64,000 nt of DNA from the NCBI GenBank assembly GCA_021234155.1, contig JAJEKV010000189.1:355706-419705 (forward strand), given 5' to 3'. A program made the translations under genes and the position numbers. A model generated the notes under the pieces. It worked only from the letters and a program-made list of their open reading frames with translations, made no database searches and was not told the origin of the DNA. Positions 37,012 to 49,910 of the stretch are shown here, in pieces (within the stretch, counting starts at the first letter, position 1; each line of letters begins with the position of its first letter). The DNA is from Isoetes taiwanensis (lineage: Eukaryota; Streptophyta; Lycopodiopsida; Isoetales; Isoetaceae).

Positions 37012-39052
37012 CTTAATACAAAAGAGCCTCCAAGGAACGCGACCGCGATCCTTTAGATAACTATATGCTACTACTTATAAATCAACCCCTCAAAGAAATC
37101 CCGGCCGCGATTAGTGAGGGCACTTGAAACCTCAAACATATAAAGATATATGTAAGCAAACATGTTAAAACAAAAGTCCTTTCAAGGAACGCTAATCACG
37201 ATCCTTGGAAGCAATGCAAACAAGAATGTCCCTCAGTTAGGTTCTCAAGGATGCGTCGCGATCCTTGAGATAACTTCTAGACTATAATGTTATTGATAAA
37301 TCGCTCTCGAAATCACGCCCGCGATTTCGAGAGGGACTATAGACCTAAACTTATACACATAGAGATCGATAGCATCGCGTCGCAATTGCCGAGCTCTTTG
37401 ATTGAAAATCTAAGATGCTAATGGCGTGAATTGACTAGTGCTAAAAAAACGAGGAAAATACCTTCTTTAAGGAGGGTTGATCGAGACATGAAGGCGCTTT
37501 TAATTTTTTCAAGACGGATTATTCGGGATTGGCGCAAGGAGATCAGAAAAAAAAATCGTGAAATGGGCTTAAGTAGGCCGGCGTCGCCAGTCATAAATGC
37601 GCCGCCATAAATGCCCTGTCATAAATGCACGTCATAATTGCACGTGTCGAATTGCATCGTATAATTTAATGCCGCGGGCATCCGCCATAAATGTGCCCTC
37701 TTAAATGCCTGGCTATAAATGCACTGGCTATAAATGCACCTGCTATAAATGCACTCGTCATAAATGCCCCGACATAAAAGCCCCCGGCTTGGCGCAAATG
37801 CACTGGCTATAAAAATCCTGCCGAAATGCCCCCGGCATTAAGATCGGCGCTAAAAATATTCCCCGTCGACAAAAAATTCCCGCCATAAGGACGGGGATAC
37901 GGCGGGGGGCGCCTGCATAAAATGTACGATGATGCGACAAACCGCAAAGGGCCCGGGACGTGAGGCAGTTGGAGATATCGACAGGGATAGTGCTTGTAAT
38001 TTGAATTTGAATTTGAATTTGAATTTGTAATTTGAATTCGACAGGGACATTGATTTTGATTTTGAAAAGAAATTTGTCCAGTGTTTGGGCAATTCATTCC
38101 AAACAAATTTATAGGGAATTACTAAGCTCACCGCTTCGAGATTTCTACAGAGGCGCCAAGGGAGGCTACTTTGGCGCTCACCATAATCTAGCAACTAGGC
38201 GACATATAAGTGGTGAATAAGGGCAAGAACCGCTGTCTACCTCAGGACTTGAAATGCATGTTAAAATTCTTTGCTCAATTATGTTTCTCAAATCGTTGCA
38301 TGCCTTTGTAGGGTCTGTGCATAACTATTCCATTCTACTTTTGCATTCTTGTTGTTTTAGGAACAATAGTATTGTTCTCGATCATTTGTTGCATGAATTT
38401 GATAAGTCACTTACCTTCCGATTGCATTGTTCTATTCCATGAATTGTTATATGCCTTTAAAAGGTCTCTCTAGAATAATTCCATTCTCACCGATGCTTTC
38501 GCCTAGTTTTTGTGATGATTAGTATTCTTCTCTCGATGATTTGTTGCATGAATTTGATAAGTCACTTACCTTCCATTGCATTGTTCTATTCCATGAATTG
38601 TTATATGCCTTTAATAGGTCTCGCCTAGAATAATTCCATTCATTGTATGCCTTTGATAGGTCTCATTGCTTTTGTATGAACTTTCTTCTTTGCATAAAGA
38701 AAATGCACGTTGCTTGATGATGTTAGAGAACTTTAAAAGATATCGGGACCTTTTTAAAACTCCTAATTTTTGGTACAGAAGGTTAGGACCGTTCAGCATA
38801 TCGGGAGCTTCCGTCTGCTCAACCAGATCGCGGTCGCGATATAGTGCAAATTTGTCTTGGAGTACTGGCTCTTCTTTGGCGACCGTGAGTACGTGCTCTC
38901 ACCGGGTCCGTGAGTGTTGAACCGCATCGCGGTCGCGATCTAACGCAGCAATTTCAGTGCGTTGAGTTGTCCCATCTTTAGATTGGCGGATAGTGCTCCA
39001 CCAAATCGCCACGGCGATTTCTTACAGCATTCCATTATATTTTTATGTCAGG
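37012..39052. repeat. Intergenic control region of array element, copy 5
   Basis: Hairpins 37,030-37,396, minisatellite 37,590-37,830, TTTGAA array 37,997-38,040, two 152-bp subrepeats (38,250-38,640). Confidence 0.82.
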
Positions 39053-39826
39053 ATGGACGAATTGAGGTCTATTTTATTCAATGCGACCAAGGTGGGGGAG
39101 GCTGCGTCTACACAACTTCACAAAGCACCATAACTTGCCCTTGCGAGGGTTTCACTTGTAGTGTCTATGGAAGTCATTCTTGATTTAGCATTCCGTTGCC
39201 TTATCCGGAACCGAGATTTCAATACTTGCGAGTCCGGAGGGAGTTTTATTTTGTGGCCCCGAGATGTAACGGGCTTCAAGATAACACTTTGTCTCCACTC
39301 TGCACTCGACGGATAAAAAGTCTAATTGGTTGTTGTTAGAGGATCCCGACTCCCTTTGGTTCACTACATCGTCAAGGGGCATTTCTAGGGAAGAACTTCG
39401 AGAGGAATTGCACACTCTTGCATGAATCTTTGTGATATGCCTTATGGCTTGGGTGTGATCATCTTTACCAACCCTAATCAAGAAGTTCCGATACTAGATT
39501 AGGGTGATGACTTCCTGGTTGCCACCTTGATGAAGCTATGCCCCATGCCGGAAAAACCGCCAATGAGATTCCAAGCTTGTGCCGAAATGCCACGGTTGCA
39601 ATGACTTGGTGAGGTGGTCTAATGCTTTAGTGTTAGTAGACAATGTTCTTTGTGTCGACACTCATAAAGACTGTGAGAGAGAGTCATTGAAGCAGAACCC
39701 TATGCCATGCAAATTGAAGTCGAAAAGGCACCCAAGAGGATGTATAGAATGGTGAACCGGAGTCCACGTCATAGCTTTGTCACCACGAAAGTGAGAAAAG
39801 ATCACGACGGCTTCCATTTAGACTTT
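39053..39826 (+). pseudogene. Gene D, truncated 5' fragment
   Basis: Same fragment as at 35,665 with more indels. Several changes are GCTG to CTTTG type (for example 39,429, 39,649, 39,775), which shift the frame and may be read errors. Confidence 0.62.
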
Positions 39827-39841
39827 CCATTACGCATTAAC

Positions 39842-40391
39842 TTCCGACAATCCCTTCTCGCACTTGCTTTGAAGCCCACAAGGTTTCGTTGCACTTGATA
39901 CCAGAGAGAGACAAAGAATCATATGATGGCAGAATCCAACCATAGCCCTTTGCACTGGTTGGCACACCCTTGCCACTAGCCTGCTTGTTCTGTTTGCTTG
40001 CGACCATGATGGAAGGGTCGTAGTTCTGCCATTGCGGGATGTATTCCAAACTGCAAATGCTGCGCGTGTCCTCTACGCTACATATAATAGCATCTTTGCA
40101 CGTTATTCTTTTCGTACCATCCCACATGGCAACGATGATGCCCAATCGTTTCAAAGTCATCGACCCCTTTCCCATCCAAGAAGAGGCAGGTCTTTCCTGC
40201 GATCCCCCTTTGATATGTGGTATTGCCTTATGTAATTTCCATGCGCCACTTCCAATTTCTTTTGTCGAGTTACTATGCTTGGGTTCAACATTTGGCCCTC
40301 GAAAGAGGTCAAGTCTTTGCATGAAGATGATTAAAAGGTTAAGGACATCGCCATGGCTTTTACGTTTAGCTAATTTTAAGTTAACAAACAT
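39842..40391 (-). pseudogene. Gene A, truncated 5' fragment; best open copy of its N-terminal part
   Basis: One uninterrupted 184-codon frame from 40,391 to 39,837: MFVNLKLAKRKSHGDVLNLL, AWKLHKAIPHIKGG, LGIIVAMWDGTK, AIICSVEDT and YGWILPSYDSLSLSGIKCN. This long frame across the whole fragment is the best evidence that the minus strand is the coding one here. I do not recognise the domain. In the long gene A copy the same segment leads directly into the ParB-like part. Confidence 0.66.
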
Positions 40392-42415
40392 CTTAATACA
40401 AAAGAGCCTCCAAGGAACGACCAGCGATCCTTTAGATAACTATATGCTACTTTATAAATCAACCCCTCAAAGAAATCCCGGCGCGATTAGTGAGGGCACT
40501 TGAAACCTCAAACATATAAAGATATATGTAAGCAAACATGTTAAAACAAAAGTCCTTTCAAGGAACGCGACCGCGATCCTTGGAAGCAATGCAAACAAGA
40601 ATGTCCCTGTGTTAGGTTCTCAAGGATCGCGGCCGCGATCCTTGAGATAACTATAGACTATACGTTATTGATAAACCGCTCTCAGAAATCACGCCCGCGA
40701 TTTCGGAGAGGACTATAGACCTTAAACTTATACACATAGAGATCGATAGCATCGCGGTCGCAATTCTGTCGAGCTCTTTTGATTGAAAATCTAAGATGCT
40801 AATGGTGTGAATTGACTAGTGCTAAAAAAAACGAGGAAAATACCTTCTTTAAGGAGGGTTGATCGAGACATGAAGGCGCTGAATTTTTTCGAAGACGCTG
40901 GATTATTCGATTGCGCAAGGAGACTGTACTGAAAAAAAATCGTGAAATGGGCTTAAGTAGGCCGGCGTCGCCAGTCATAAATGCGCCGCCATAAATGCCC
41001 TGTCATAAATGCACGTCATAATTGCACGTGTCAGAATTGCACGTGCGAATTTAATGCCGGTGGCGCCCGCCATAAATGTGCCCTCTTAAATGCCCTGTCA
41101 TAAATGCACTGCATAAATGCACATCATAAATGCCACGACATAAAAGCCACATCATAAATGCACATCATAAAATTCCCGTCACGAAATGCCCCCGGCATTA
41201 AGGCGGGCGCTGGAAAAATATTCCACGTCGAGACGAAAATTCCCGTCATAAAGGCGGGGATACGGTACATCGAGAATACGCCGTACAAAATGTCGATGGC
41301 GACGACAAAACCGCAAAGGGCCCGGGCGTGAAATGATTGGAGATATCGGCGAGGGATAGTGCTTGTAATTTGAATTTGAATTTGTAATTTGAATTTGACA
41401 GGGACATTGATTTTGATTTTGAAAAGAAATTTGCCCAGTGTTTGGGCAATTCATTCCAAAACAAATTTATAGGGAATTACTAGCTCAAACCGCTTTCGGG
41501 AGATTTCTCTGAGGAGGCAAAGGGAGGCGGTACATTTCGCGCCACCATAATCTAGCAGCTAGACGACATATAAGTGGTGAATAAGGGCAAGAACCGCTGT
41601 CTACCTCAGGACTTGAAATGCATGTTAAAATTTACTGTTCGAATTATGTTTCTCAAATCGTTGCATGCCTTTGTAGGGTCTCGTGGCATAACTATTCCAT
41701 TCTACTTTTGCATTCTTGTTGTTTTAGGAACAATAGTATTGTTCTGGATCATTTGTTGCATGAATTTGATAAGTCACTTACCTTCGATTGCATTGTTCTA
41801 TTCCATGAATTGTTATATGCCTTTAAAAGGTCTGTCTAGAATAATTCCATTCTACTGATGCTTTAATCTAGTTTTGTGCCGATGAGGTATTCTTCCGGAT
41901 GATTTGTTGCATGAATTTGATAAGTCACTTACCTTCCATTGCATTGTTCTATTCCATGAATTGTTATATGCCTTTAATAGGTCTGTCTAGAATAATTCCA
42001 TTCTGTTGTATGCCTTTGATAGGTCTGTTGCTTTTGTATGAACTTTCTTGCTGCATAAAGAAAATGCACGTTGCTTGATGATGTTAGAGAACTTGCAGCA
42101 TATCAGGACCTTTTTAAAACTCCTAATTTTTGGTACAGAAGGTTAGGACCGTTCAGCATATCGGGAGCTTCCGTCTGCTCAACCAGATCGCGGTCGCGAT
42201 ATAGTGCAAACCGCCTTGGAGTACTGGCTTCTTCTGACCGCGTGAGTACGATGCCTCTACCGTAAATTAGTGGAGTGTTGAACCAGATCGCGGTCGCGAT
42301 CTAACGCAGCAATTTCCAGGTGCGTTGAGTTGTCCCATCTTTAGATTGGCAGATAGTGCTCCACCAAATCGCCACGGCGATTTCTTACAGCATTCCATTA
42401 TATTTTTATGTCAGG
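40392..42415. repeat. Intergenic control region of array element, copy 6 (reference copy)
   Basis: Six hairpins: 40,410-40,433; 40,463-40,496; 40,559-40,583; 40,619-40,646 (a perfect 28-nt palindrome); 40,679-40,710; 40,744-40,771. They share an ATCGCG..CGCGAT core while outer stems differ but stay self-complementary (AAGGA/TCCTT, CTCAAGG/CCTTGAG, CTCTC/GAGAG). Then minisatellite 40,975-41,200, TTTGAA repeats 41,365-41,395 and two 152-bp subrepeats (about 41,690-41,840 and 41,845-41,990), one with a 17-nt palindrome GAACAATAGTATTGTTC. Further palindromes stand before the D start at about 42,184, 42,283 and 42,366. The region would have to hold both divergent promoters and possibly a replication or transposition site; that role is inferred from position only. 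Confidence 0.82.
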
Positions 42416-43201
42416 ATGGACGAATTGAGGTCTATTTTTATTCAATGCTCGACCAAGGTGGGGGGAGGCTCGTCTACACAACTTCACAAAGCACCATAAC
42501 TTGCCCTTGCCCGGGGTTTGGGCCAGTAGTGTCTATGGAAGTCATTCTTGACGAGCATTAGTTGCCTTATCCGAACCCGAGATTTCAATACTTGCGGAGA
42601 GTCCGGAGGGAGTTTTATTTTGTGGCCCGAGAGATGTAACCGGGCTTCAAGATAACATCTTCTTCTCCACTCTGCCACGGGCCGGAAAAAGTGAATTGGT
42701 TGTTGTTAGAGGATCCCACGACTCCCTTTGGTTCACTACGCCGCAAGGGGGCATTTCTAGGGGAAGAACTTCTCGAGAGGAATTGCACACTCTTGCATGA
42801 ATGCCGTGATATGCCTTATGGCTTGAGTGTGATCATCTTTACCAACCCTAATCAAGAAGTTCTTGATACTAGATTAGGTGATGACTTCCGTTGCCACCTT
42901 GATGAAGCTATGCCCCATGCCGTAAAAAGCCGCCAATGAGATTCCAAGCTTGTCTTGAAATGCCACCGGTTGCACGACTTGGTGAGGTGGTCTAATGCTT
43001 TAGTGTTAGTAGACAATGTTGTCGCGGTCGACACTCATAAAGACAAATGGAGAGAGAGTCATTGAAGCGTAACCCTATGCCATGCAAATTGAAGTCGAAA
43101 AGGCACCCAAGAGGATGTACGTAATGGTGAACCGAGTCCACGTGCATTTCCGGTCACCCGAAAGCCGAGAGAAAGATCACGGCGGCTTCCATTTAGACTT
43201 T
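42416..43201 (+). pseudogene. Gene D, truncated 5' fragment
   Basis: Same fragment as the other short units, ending at the common junction (filler 43,202-43,214). Frame broken at several CG/CHG sites. Confidence 0.62.
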
Positions 43202-43214
43202 CCATTCGCATTAA

Positions 43215-43771
43215 CCACCGACAATCCCTTTCTGCAGACTTGCTGAAGCCCACAAGGTTTCTGTTGCACTTGATACCAGAGAGAGACAAAGAATCATATG
43301 ATGGCAGAATCCAACCATAGCCCTTTGCACTGGTTGGCACACCCTTGCCACTAGCCGGCTTGTTCTCGTTTTGCTTTGCGACCATGATGGAAGGGTCGTG
43401 GATTACGCCATTGCGTGGATGTATTCCACAACCGCAATCTGCTTGCGTGTCCTCTACGCTACATATAATAGCATCTTGCACGTTATTCTTCCGTGCACCA
43501 TCCCACATGGCAACGATGATGCCCAACCTGTTCAAAGTCATCGGCCCTTTCCTGTCACCGAAGAAGAGGGAGGTCTTTCTGCGATCCCCTTTGATATGTG
43601 GTATTGCCTATGCAATTTCCATGCGCCACTTCCGACTTTTGTCAGGAGTTACTATGCGCATGGGTTCAACATTTGGCCCTCGAAAGAGGTCAAGTGCTGC
43701 ATGAAGATGATTAAAAGGTTAAGGACATCGCCATGGCTTTTACGTTTAGCTAATTTTAAGTTAACAAACAT
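43215..43771 (-). pseudogene. Gene A, truncated 5' fragment
   Basis: N-terminal part of gene A from ATG complement 43,769-43,771; a frame 43,541-43,059 runs from the A stump across the junction. Ends at the shared deletion point. Confidence 0.63.
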
Positions 43772-45804
43772 CTTAATACAAAAGAGCCTCCAAGGAACGC
43801 GACCGCGATCCTTTAGATAACTATATGCTACTACTTATAAATCAACCCCTCAAAGAAATCCCGGCCGCGATTAGTGAGGGCACTTGAAACCTCAAACATA
43901 TAAAGATATATGTAAGCAAACATGTTAAAACAAAAGTCCTTTCAAGGAACGCGACCGCGATCCTTGGAAGCAATGCAAACAAGAATGTCCCTGTGTTAGG
44001 TTCTCAAGGATCGCGGCCGCGATCCTTGAGATAACTATAGACTATACGTTATTGATAAACCGCTCTCAGAAATCACGCCCGCGATTTCGGAGAGGACTAT
44101 AGACCTTAAACTTATACACATAGAGATCGATAGCATCGCGGTCGCAATTCTGTCGAGCTCTTTTGATTGAAAATCTAAGATGCTAATGGTGTGAATTGAC
44201 TAGTGCTAAAAAAAAACGAGGAAAATACCTTCTTTAAGGAGGGTTGATCGAGACATGAAGGCGCTGAATTTTTTCGAAGACGCCGATTATTCGATTAAGC
44301 GAGGAGACTTGCTTGAAAAAATCGTGAAAATGGGCTTAAGTAGGCCGCCGCCAATCATAAATCTTGTATACATAAATGCCCCCTCATAAATGCACGCCAT
44401 AATTGCATCGCGGTCATAATTGCGTCGGGTGATTTAATGCCGGTGGCGCCCGCCATAAATGTGCCCTCTTAAATGCCACACATAAATGCACTATAAATGC
44501 ACCCGCCATAAATGCACCATCATAAATGCCCCGACATAAAAGCCCCGTCATAAATGCACTGTCATAAAATTCCCCGTCCGAAATGCCCCAAGATTAAAGG
44601 CGGCGAAAAATATTCCCCGTCAGACGTAGAAAATTCCCGTCATAAGACAGATACGGTTTTGTCGAATACGCTTCCATACAAAATGTACTGATGATGTGCG
44701 ACAAACCGCAAAGGGCCGGGACGTGAGGCAGTTGGAGATATCGACAGGGATAGTGCTTGTAATTTGAATTTGAATTTGTAATTTGAATTCGACAGGGACA
44801 TTGATTTTGATTTTGAAAAGAAATTTGCCCAGTGTTTGGGCAATTCATTCCAAACAAATTTATAGGGAATTACTAGCTCAGCTGCTCGGGAGATTTCTAC
44901 AGAGGCGCAAGGGAGGCGGCTGCTGGCGCTCACCATAATCTAGCAGCTAGACGACATATAAGTGGTGAATAAGGGCAAGAACCGCTGTCTACCTCAGGAC
45001 TTGAAATGCATGTTAAAATTTACTGTTCGAATTATGTTTCTCAAATCGTTGCATGCCTTTGTAGGGTCTGTGCATAACTATTCCATTCTACTTTTGCATT
45101 CTTGTTGTTTTAGGAACAATAGTATTGTTCTGGATCATTTGTTGCATGAATTTGATAAGTCACTTACCTTCGATTGCATTGTTCTATTCCATGAATTGTT
45201 ATATGCCTTTAAAAGGTCTGTCTAGAATAATTCCATTCTACTGATGCTTTCGTCTAGTTTTTGTGACAGTAGTATTCTTCTGGATGATTTGTTGCATGAA
45301 TTTGATAAGTCACTTACCTTCCATTGCATTGTTCTATTCCATGAATTGTTATATGCCTTTAATAGGTCTGTCTAGAATAATTCCATTCTGTTGTATGCCT
45401 TTGATAGGTCTGTTGCTTTTGTATGAACTTTCTTGCTGCATAAAGAAAATGCACGTTGCTTTGATGATGTTAGAAACTTGCGATATCGTCGACCTTTTTA
45501 AAACTCCTAATTTTTGGTACAGAAGGTTAGGACCGTTCAACATATCGGGAGCTTCCGTCTGCTCAACCAGATCGCGGTCGCGATATAGTGTGCCTGCCTT
45601 GGAGTACTTCGGCTCTTCATCGGACCGTGAGTACGCGGCTCTACCTCGTGGTCCGTGAGTGCTGAACCAAATCAGCGGTCGCGATCTAACGCAAAGACAA
45701 TTTCCGTGGTGCGTTGAGTTGTCCCATCTTTAGATTGGCGTGATAGTGCTCCACCAAATCGCCACGGCGATTTCTTACAAAGATTCCATTATATTTTTAT
45801 GTCG
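43772..45804. repeat. Intergenic control region of array element, copy 7
   Basis: Hairpins 43,791-44,157 (perfect 28-nt palindrome at 44,003-44,030), minisatellite 44,355-44,600, TTTGAA array 44,758-44,790, two 152-bp subrepeats 45,060-45,395. Confidence 0.82.
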
Positions 45805-46588
45805 ATGGGCCGAATTGAGGTCTATTTTATTCAATGCGACCAAGGTGGGGAGGCTTCGTCTACACAACTTCACAAAGCACCATAACTTGCCCTTGCAGGG
45901 TTTCTACCAGAGTGTCTATGGAAGTCATTCTTGACGGGAGCATTCCGTTGCCTTATCTGGAACCCGAGATTTCAATACTTGCAGAGTCCAGAGGGAGTTT
46001 TATTTTGTGGCCCGAGAGAGATGTAACTGGGCTTCAAGATAACACTGCTGTCTCCACTCTGCCTGGACAGATAAAAAAGCTGAATTGGTTGTTGTTAGAG
46101 GATCCCACGACTCCCTTTGGTTCACTACATCGTCAAGGGGGCATTTCTAGGGAAGAACTTCTCGAGAGGAATTGCACACTCTTGCATGAATGCTGTGATA
46201 TGCCTTATGGCTTGGGTGTGATCATCTTTACCAACCCTAATCAAGAAGTTGCTGATACTAGATTAGGTGATGACTTCCTGGTTGCCACCTTGATGAAGCT
46301 ATGCCCCATGCCAGAAAAACCGTCAATGAGATTCCAAGCTTGTGCTGAAATGCCACAGTTGCACGACTTGGTGAGGTGGTCTAATGCTTTAGTGTTAGTA
46401 GACAATGTTGCTGTGTCGACACTCATAAAGACTGTGAGAGAGAGTCATTGAGGCGTAACCCTATGCCATACAAATTGAAGTCTAAAAGGCACCCAAGAGG
46501 ATGTACGAATGGGTGAACCGAGTCCACGTCACAAACTTTGTCACCACGAAAGTCGAGAGAAAGATCACGCACTTCCCATTTAGACTTT
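45805..46588 (+). pseudogene. Gene D, truncated 5' fragment; best open copy
   Basis: A 205-codon uninterrupted frame (45,834-46,451) covers most of the shared N-terminal region: VSMEVILDGSIPLPYLEPEI, ILWPERDVTGLQDN, LLLEDPTTPFGSLHRQGG, LLERNCTLLHECCDMPYGLG and LVRWSNALVLVDNVAVST. Such conservation of an open frame over several copies supports real coding ancestry. Ends at the junction at about 46,589-46,603. Confidence 0.7.
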
Positions 46589-46603
46589 CCATTCTCGCAT
46601 TAA

Positions 46604-47158
46604 CCATCGACAATCCTTTCTACGCGACTTTGTCAAGCCCACAAGGTTTCAAGGTTGCACTTGATACCAGAGAGAGACAAAGAATCATATGATGGCGTAA
46701 TCCAACCATAGCCCTTTGCACCGGGTTGGCACACCCTGCCACTAGCCCAGCTTTGTTCTGGTTTGCTTGCGACCATGATGGAAGGGTCGTAGTTCTGCCA
46801 TTGCAGGATGTATTCCACAAACTGCAACTGCTGCGTGTCCTCTACGCTACATATAATAGCATCTTGCACGTTATTCTTCGTACCATCCCACATGGCAACG
46901 ATGATGCCCAACTGTTCAAAGATCATCCACCCCTTTCCCGTCCCAAGAAGAGGCAGAGGTCTTTCCTGCGATCCCCTTTGATATGTGGTATTGCCTATGC
47001 AATTTCCATGCGCCACTTCCGACTTTTGTCAGGAGTTACTATGCGCATGGGTTCAACATTTGGCCCTCGAAAGAGGTCAAGTGCTGCATGAAGATGATTA
47101 AAAGGTTAAGGACATCGCCATGGCTTTTACGTTTAGCTAATTTTAAGTTAACAAACAT
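46604..47158 (-). pseudogene. Gene A, truncated 5' fragment
   Basis: N-terminal part of gene A from ATG complement 47,156-47,158 to the shared junction. Includes LGIIVAMWDGTKNNVQDAII and YDPSIMVASK in the frame 47,016-46,633. Confidence 0.64.
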
Positions 47159-49152
47159 CTTAATACAAAAGAGCCTCCAAGGAACGCGACCGCGATCCTT
47201 TAGATAACTATATGCTACTACTTATAAATCAACCCCTCAAAGAAATCCCGGCCGCGGTTAGTGAGGGCACTTGAAACCTCAAACATATAAAGAGATATAT
47301 GTAAGCAAACATGTTAAAACAAAGTCCTTTCAAGGAACGCGACCACATCCTTGGAAGCAATGCAAACAAGAATGTCCTCAGAAGAGTTCTCGGCGATCGC
47401 GTCGCATCCTTGAGATAACTATAGACTATACGTTATTGATAAACCGCTCTCAGAAATCACGCCCGCGATTTCGGAGAGGACTATAGACCTTAAACTTATA
47501 CACATAGAGATCGATAGCATCAGCCGCGAATTGTCTGTCGAGCTCTTTTGATTGAAAATCTAAGATGCTAATGGTGTGAATTGACTAGTGCTAAAAAAAA
47601 CGAGGAAAATACCTTCTTTAAGGAGGGTTGATCGAGACATGAAGGCGCTTGAATTTTTTCAAGACGCCGGATTATTCGATTAAGCGCAGCGAGACTGTCT
47701 TGAAAAAATCGTGAAATGGGCTTAAGTAGGCCGGCCGCCCATAAAAATGCGCCGCCATAAATGCCCCCTCATCATAAATGCATCAGCCATAATTGCACGC
47801 GTCGAATTGCATCGCGGCGAATTTAATGCCGGTGGCGCCCGCCATAAATGTGCCCTCTTAAATGCTCTGTCATAAATGCACATCGCCAAAATGCACCATC
47901 GCCGAATGCCCCACATAAAAGCCTCCGTCATAAATGCACCTGTCCATAAAATTCCGCCGAAATGCCAAGATTAAGATCGACCGAAAATATTCCCCCGCCG
48001 ACGTAAATTCCCCATCCATAAGGACGGATACGGGTTGCCGGATACGCCATTATAAAATGTACGATGACTGCGACAAACCGCAAAGGGCCGAGGACGTGGG
48101 CAGCTTGGAGATATCGACAGGGATAGTGCTTGTAATTTGAATTTGAATTTGAATTTGAATTTGTAATTTGAATTCAGCCAGACATTGATTTTGATTTTGA
48201 AAAGAAATTTGTCCAAAGGTTTGGGCAATTCATTCCAAACAAATTTATAGGGAATTACTAGCTCACCGCTTCGAGATTTCTACAGAGGCGCTAAGGAGGC
48301 GGTCATCGGTCACCCACCAATCTAGCACTAGACGACATATAAGTGGTGAATAAGGGCAAGAACCGCCGCTACCTCAGGACTTGAAATGCATGTTAAAATT
48401 TACTGTTCGAATTATGTTTCTCAAATCGTTGCATGCCTTTGTAGGGTCTGTGCATAACTATTCCATTCTACTTTTGCATTCTTGTTGTTTTAGGAACAAT
48501 AGTATTGTTCGGATCATTTGTTGCATGAATTTGATAAGTCACTTACCTTCGATTGCATTGTTCTATTCCATGAATTGTTATATGCCTTTAAAAAGGTCCG
48601 TCTAGAATAATTCCATTCTACCGATGCTTTCGCCTAGTTTTTTGTGACAAGAGTATTCTTCTCTCGATGATTTGTTGCATGAATTTGATAAGTCACTTAC
48701 CTTCCATTGCATTGTTCTATTCCATGAATTGTTATATGCCTTTAATAGGTCTGTCTAGAATAATTCCATTCTGTTGTATGCCTTTGATAGGTCTGTTGCT
48801 TTTGTATGAACTTTCTTGCTGATAAAGAAAATGCACGCTGTTTGATGATGTTAGAGAACTTGGCAAAGATATCGTGGACCTTTTTAAAACTCCTAATTTT
48901 GGTACGAAGGTTAGGACCGTTCAAAGATATCAGAGAGCTTCAATACCAAATCCGGATCGCGGTCACATATAGTCAAATGCCTTGGAGTACTGCTCTTCTT
49001 GGACCGCGGAGTACGCGCCTCTACCGTGGTCCGTGAGTCTTTGAACCAAATCATGGGGTCGATCTAACGCAAAGAATTTCAGTGCGTTGAGTTGTCCCAT
49101 CTTTAGATTGGCCGCCAAATCGCCACGCGATTTCTTACAAAGATTCCATCCT
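47159..49152. repeat. Intergenic control region of array element, copy 8, at right array border
   Basis: Hairpins 47,177-47,545, minisatellite 47,740-47,990, TTTGAA array 48,132-48,175, subrepeats 48,420-48,770. Array similarity stops at about 49,152, just before the position of a gene D start. This outermost copy is the most diverged. Confidence 0.8.
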
Positions 49153-49900
49153 TGTAATAAGCCGGGTGGTGTGATTTGTCGGGCTATGGCGCATCATGCT
49201 ACCATGAATCCGGTGCTCCTAAACTATGGTGCTCTCTCTCTCTTTGGCTCAAGAATAATTGCCTTAAGCAAAGCCTTAGACATGCTGGGCTGCTCCTTGT
49301 CAAGGCGGTCTTTTTATATTCATTCCCGAGCATTGGCCTCTACTTGTTCTCCCAGTAAGGGTAAGAGGTGCTTTCCCTATTGGATTAGCTTGTGAGTCTT
49401 GGTGAGAGAGATAGAGGATGTGGGGTATGGGACGATGTCTTATATCTCGGCAATAGTCCTGAGGGCAAGTTGTCCATTGTGGAGCGATGCTCCACTGTTC
49501 CAGTATCTTGGTGATAATGGGATGAGCACAGTAAGTGTTACCTAAGGGAGTTTTATGCAGGGCATGATATTAGATGAGCGTGGCTTGTCTAAATAGGGAC
49601 AAAGGCACTTGTGAGGTAAAAACTTATCCATTTGGTATGGGACGGTGGGTATGAACCAACAATCGACTAGCCCTAATCCTTATAATGCTGCGGTTTCTCA
49701 CGACCTTTGGATCCCACCCGGTAGCGGGGGTCTAGGCGACGATGCCTCTGAGATATGGTGGGTGTGTCCGCCTTGGCGGATGCTATGAAAGTGCAGTGGT
49801 AGCCATATGTGTGTACTTGCAGTCCGTCAGTCGTTACTTGCTGTTGACACTATTGGATAACTATTATGCATGTTGGCGGACAAGTCTTCAACCCCTCAGG
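49153..49900. other. Unassigned sequence outside the right array border
   Basis: GC content is higher than in the central spacer. No coding frame or repeat is recognised. A GGTAGCGGGGGTCTAGGC-type stretch at about 49,720 looks like mobile-element flanking sequence, but I cannot assign it. Confidence 0.3.
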
Positions 49901-49910
49901 ATATTGAGAA

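Noticed and set aside
33720-49152. CRISPR array or bacterial contamination, given regular repeats with ParB and methyltransferase-like genes
   Set aside because: The repeats are 3.38-kb units or directly adjacent minisatellites without unique spacers. Gene A has a GT-AG intron, and the window shows plant gene fragments, a LINE and MITEs.
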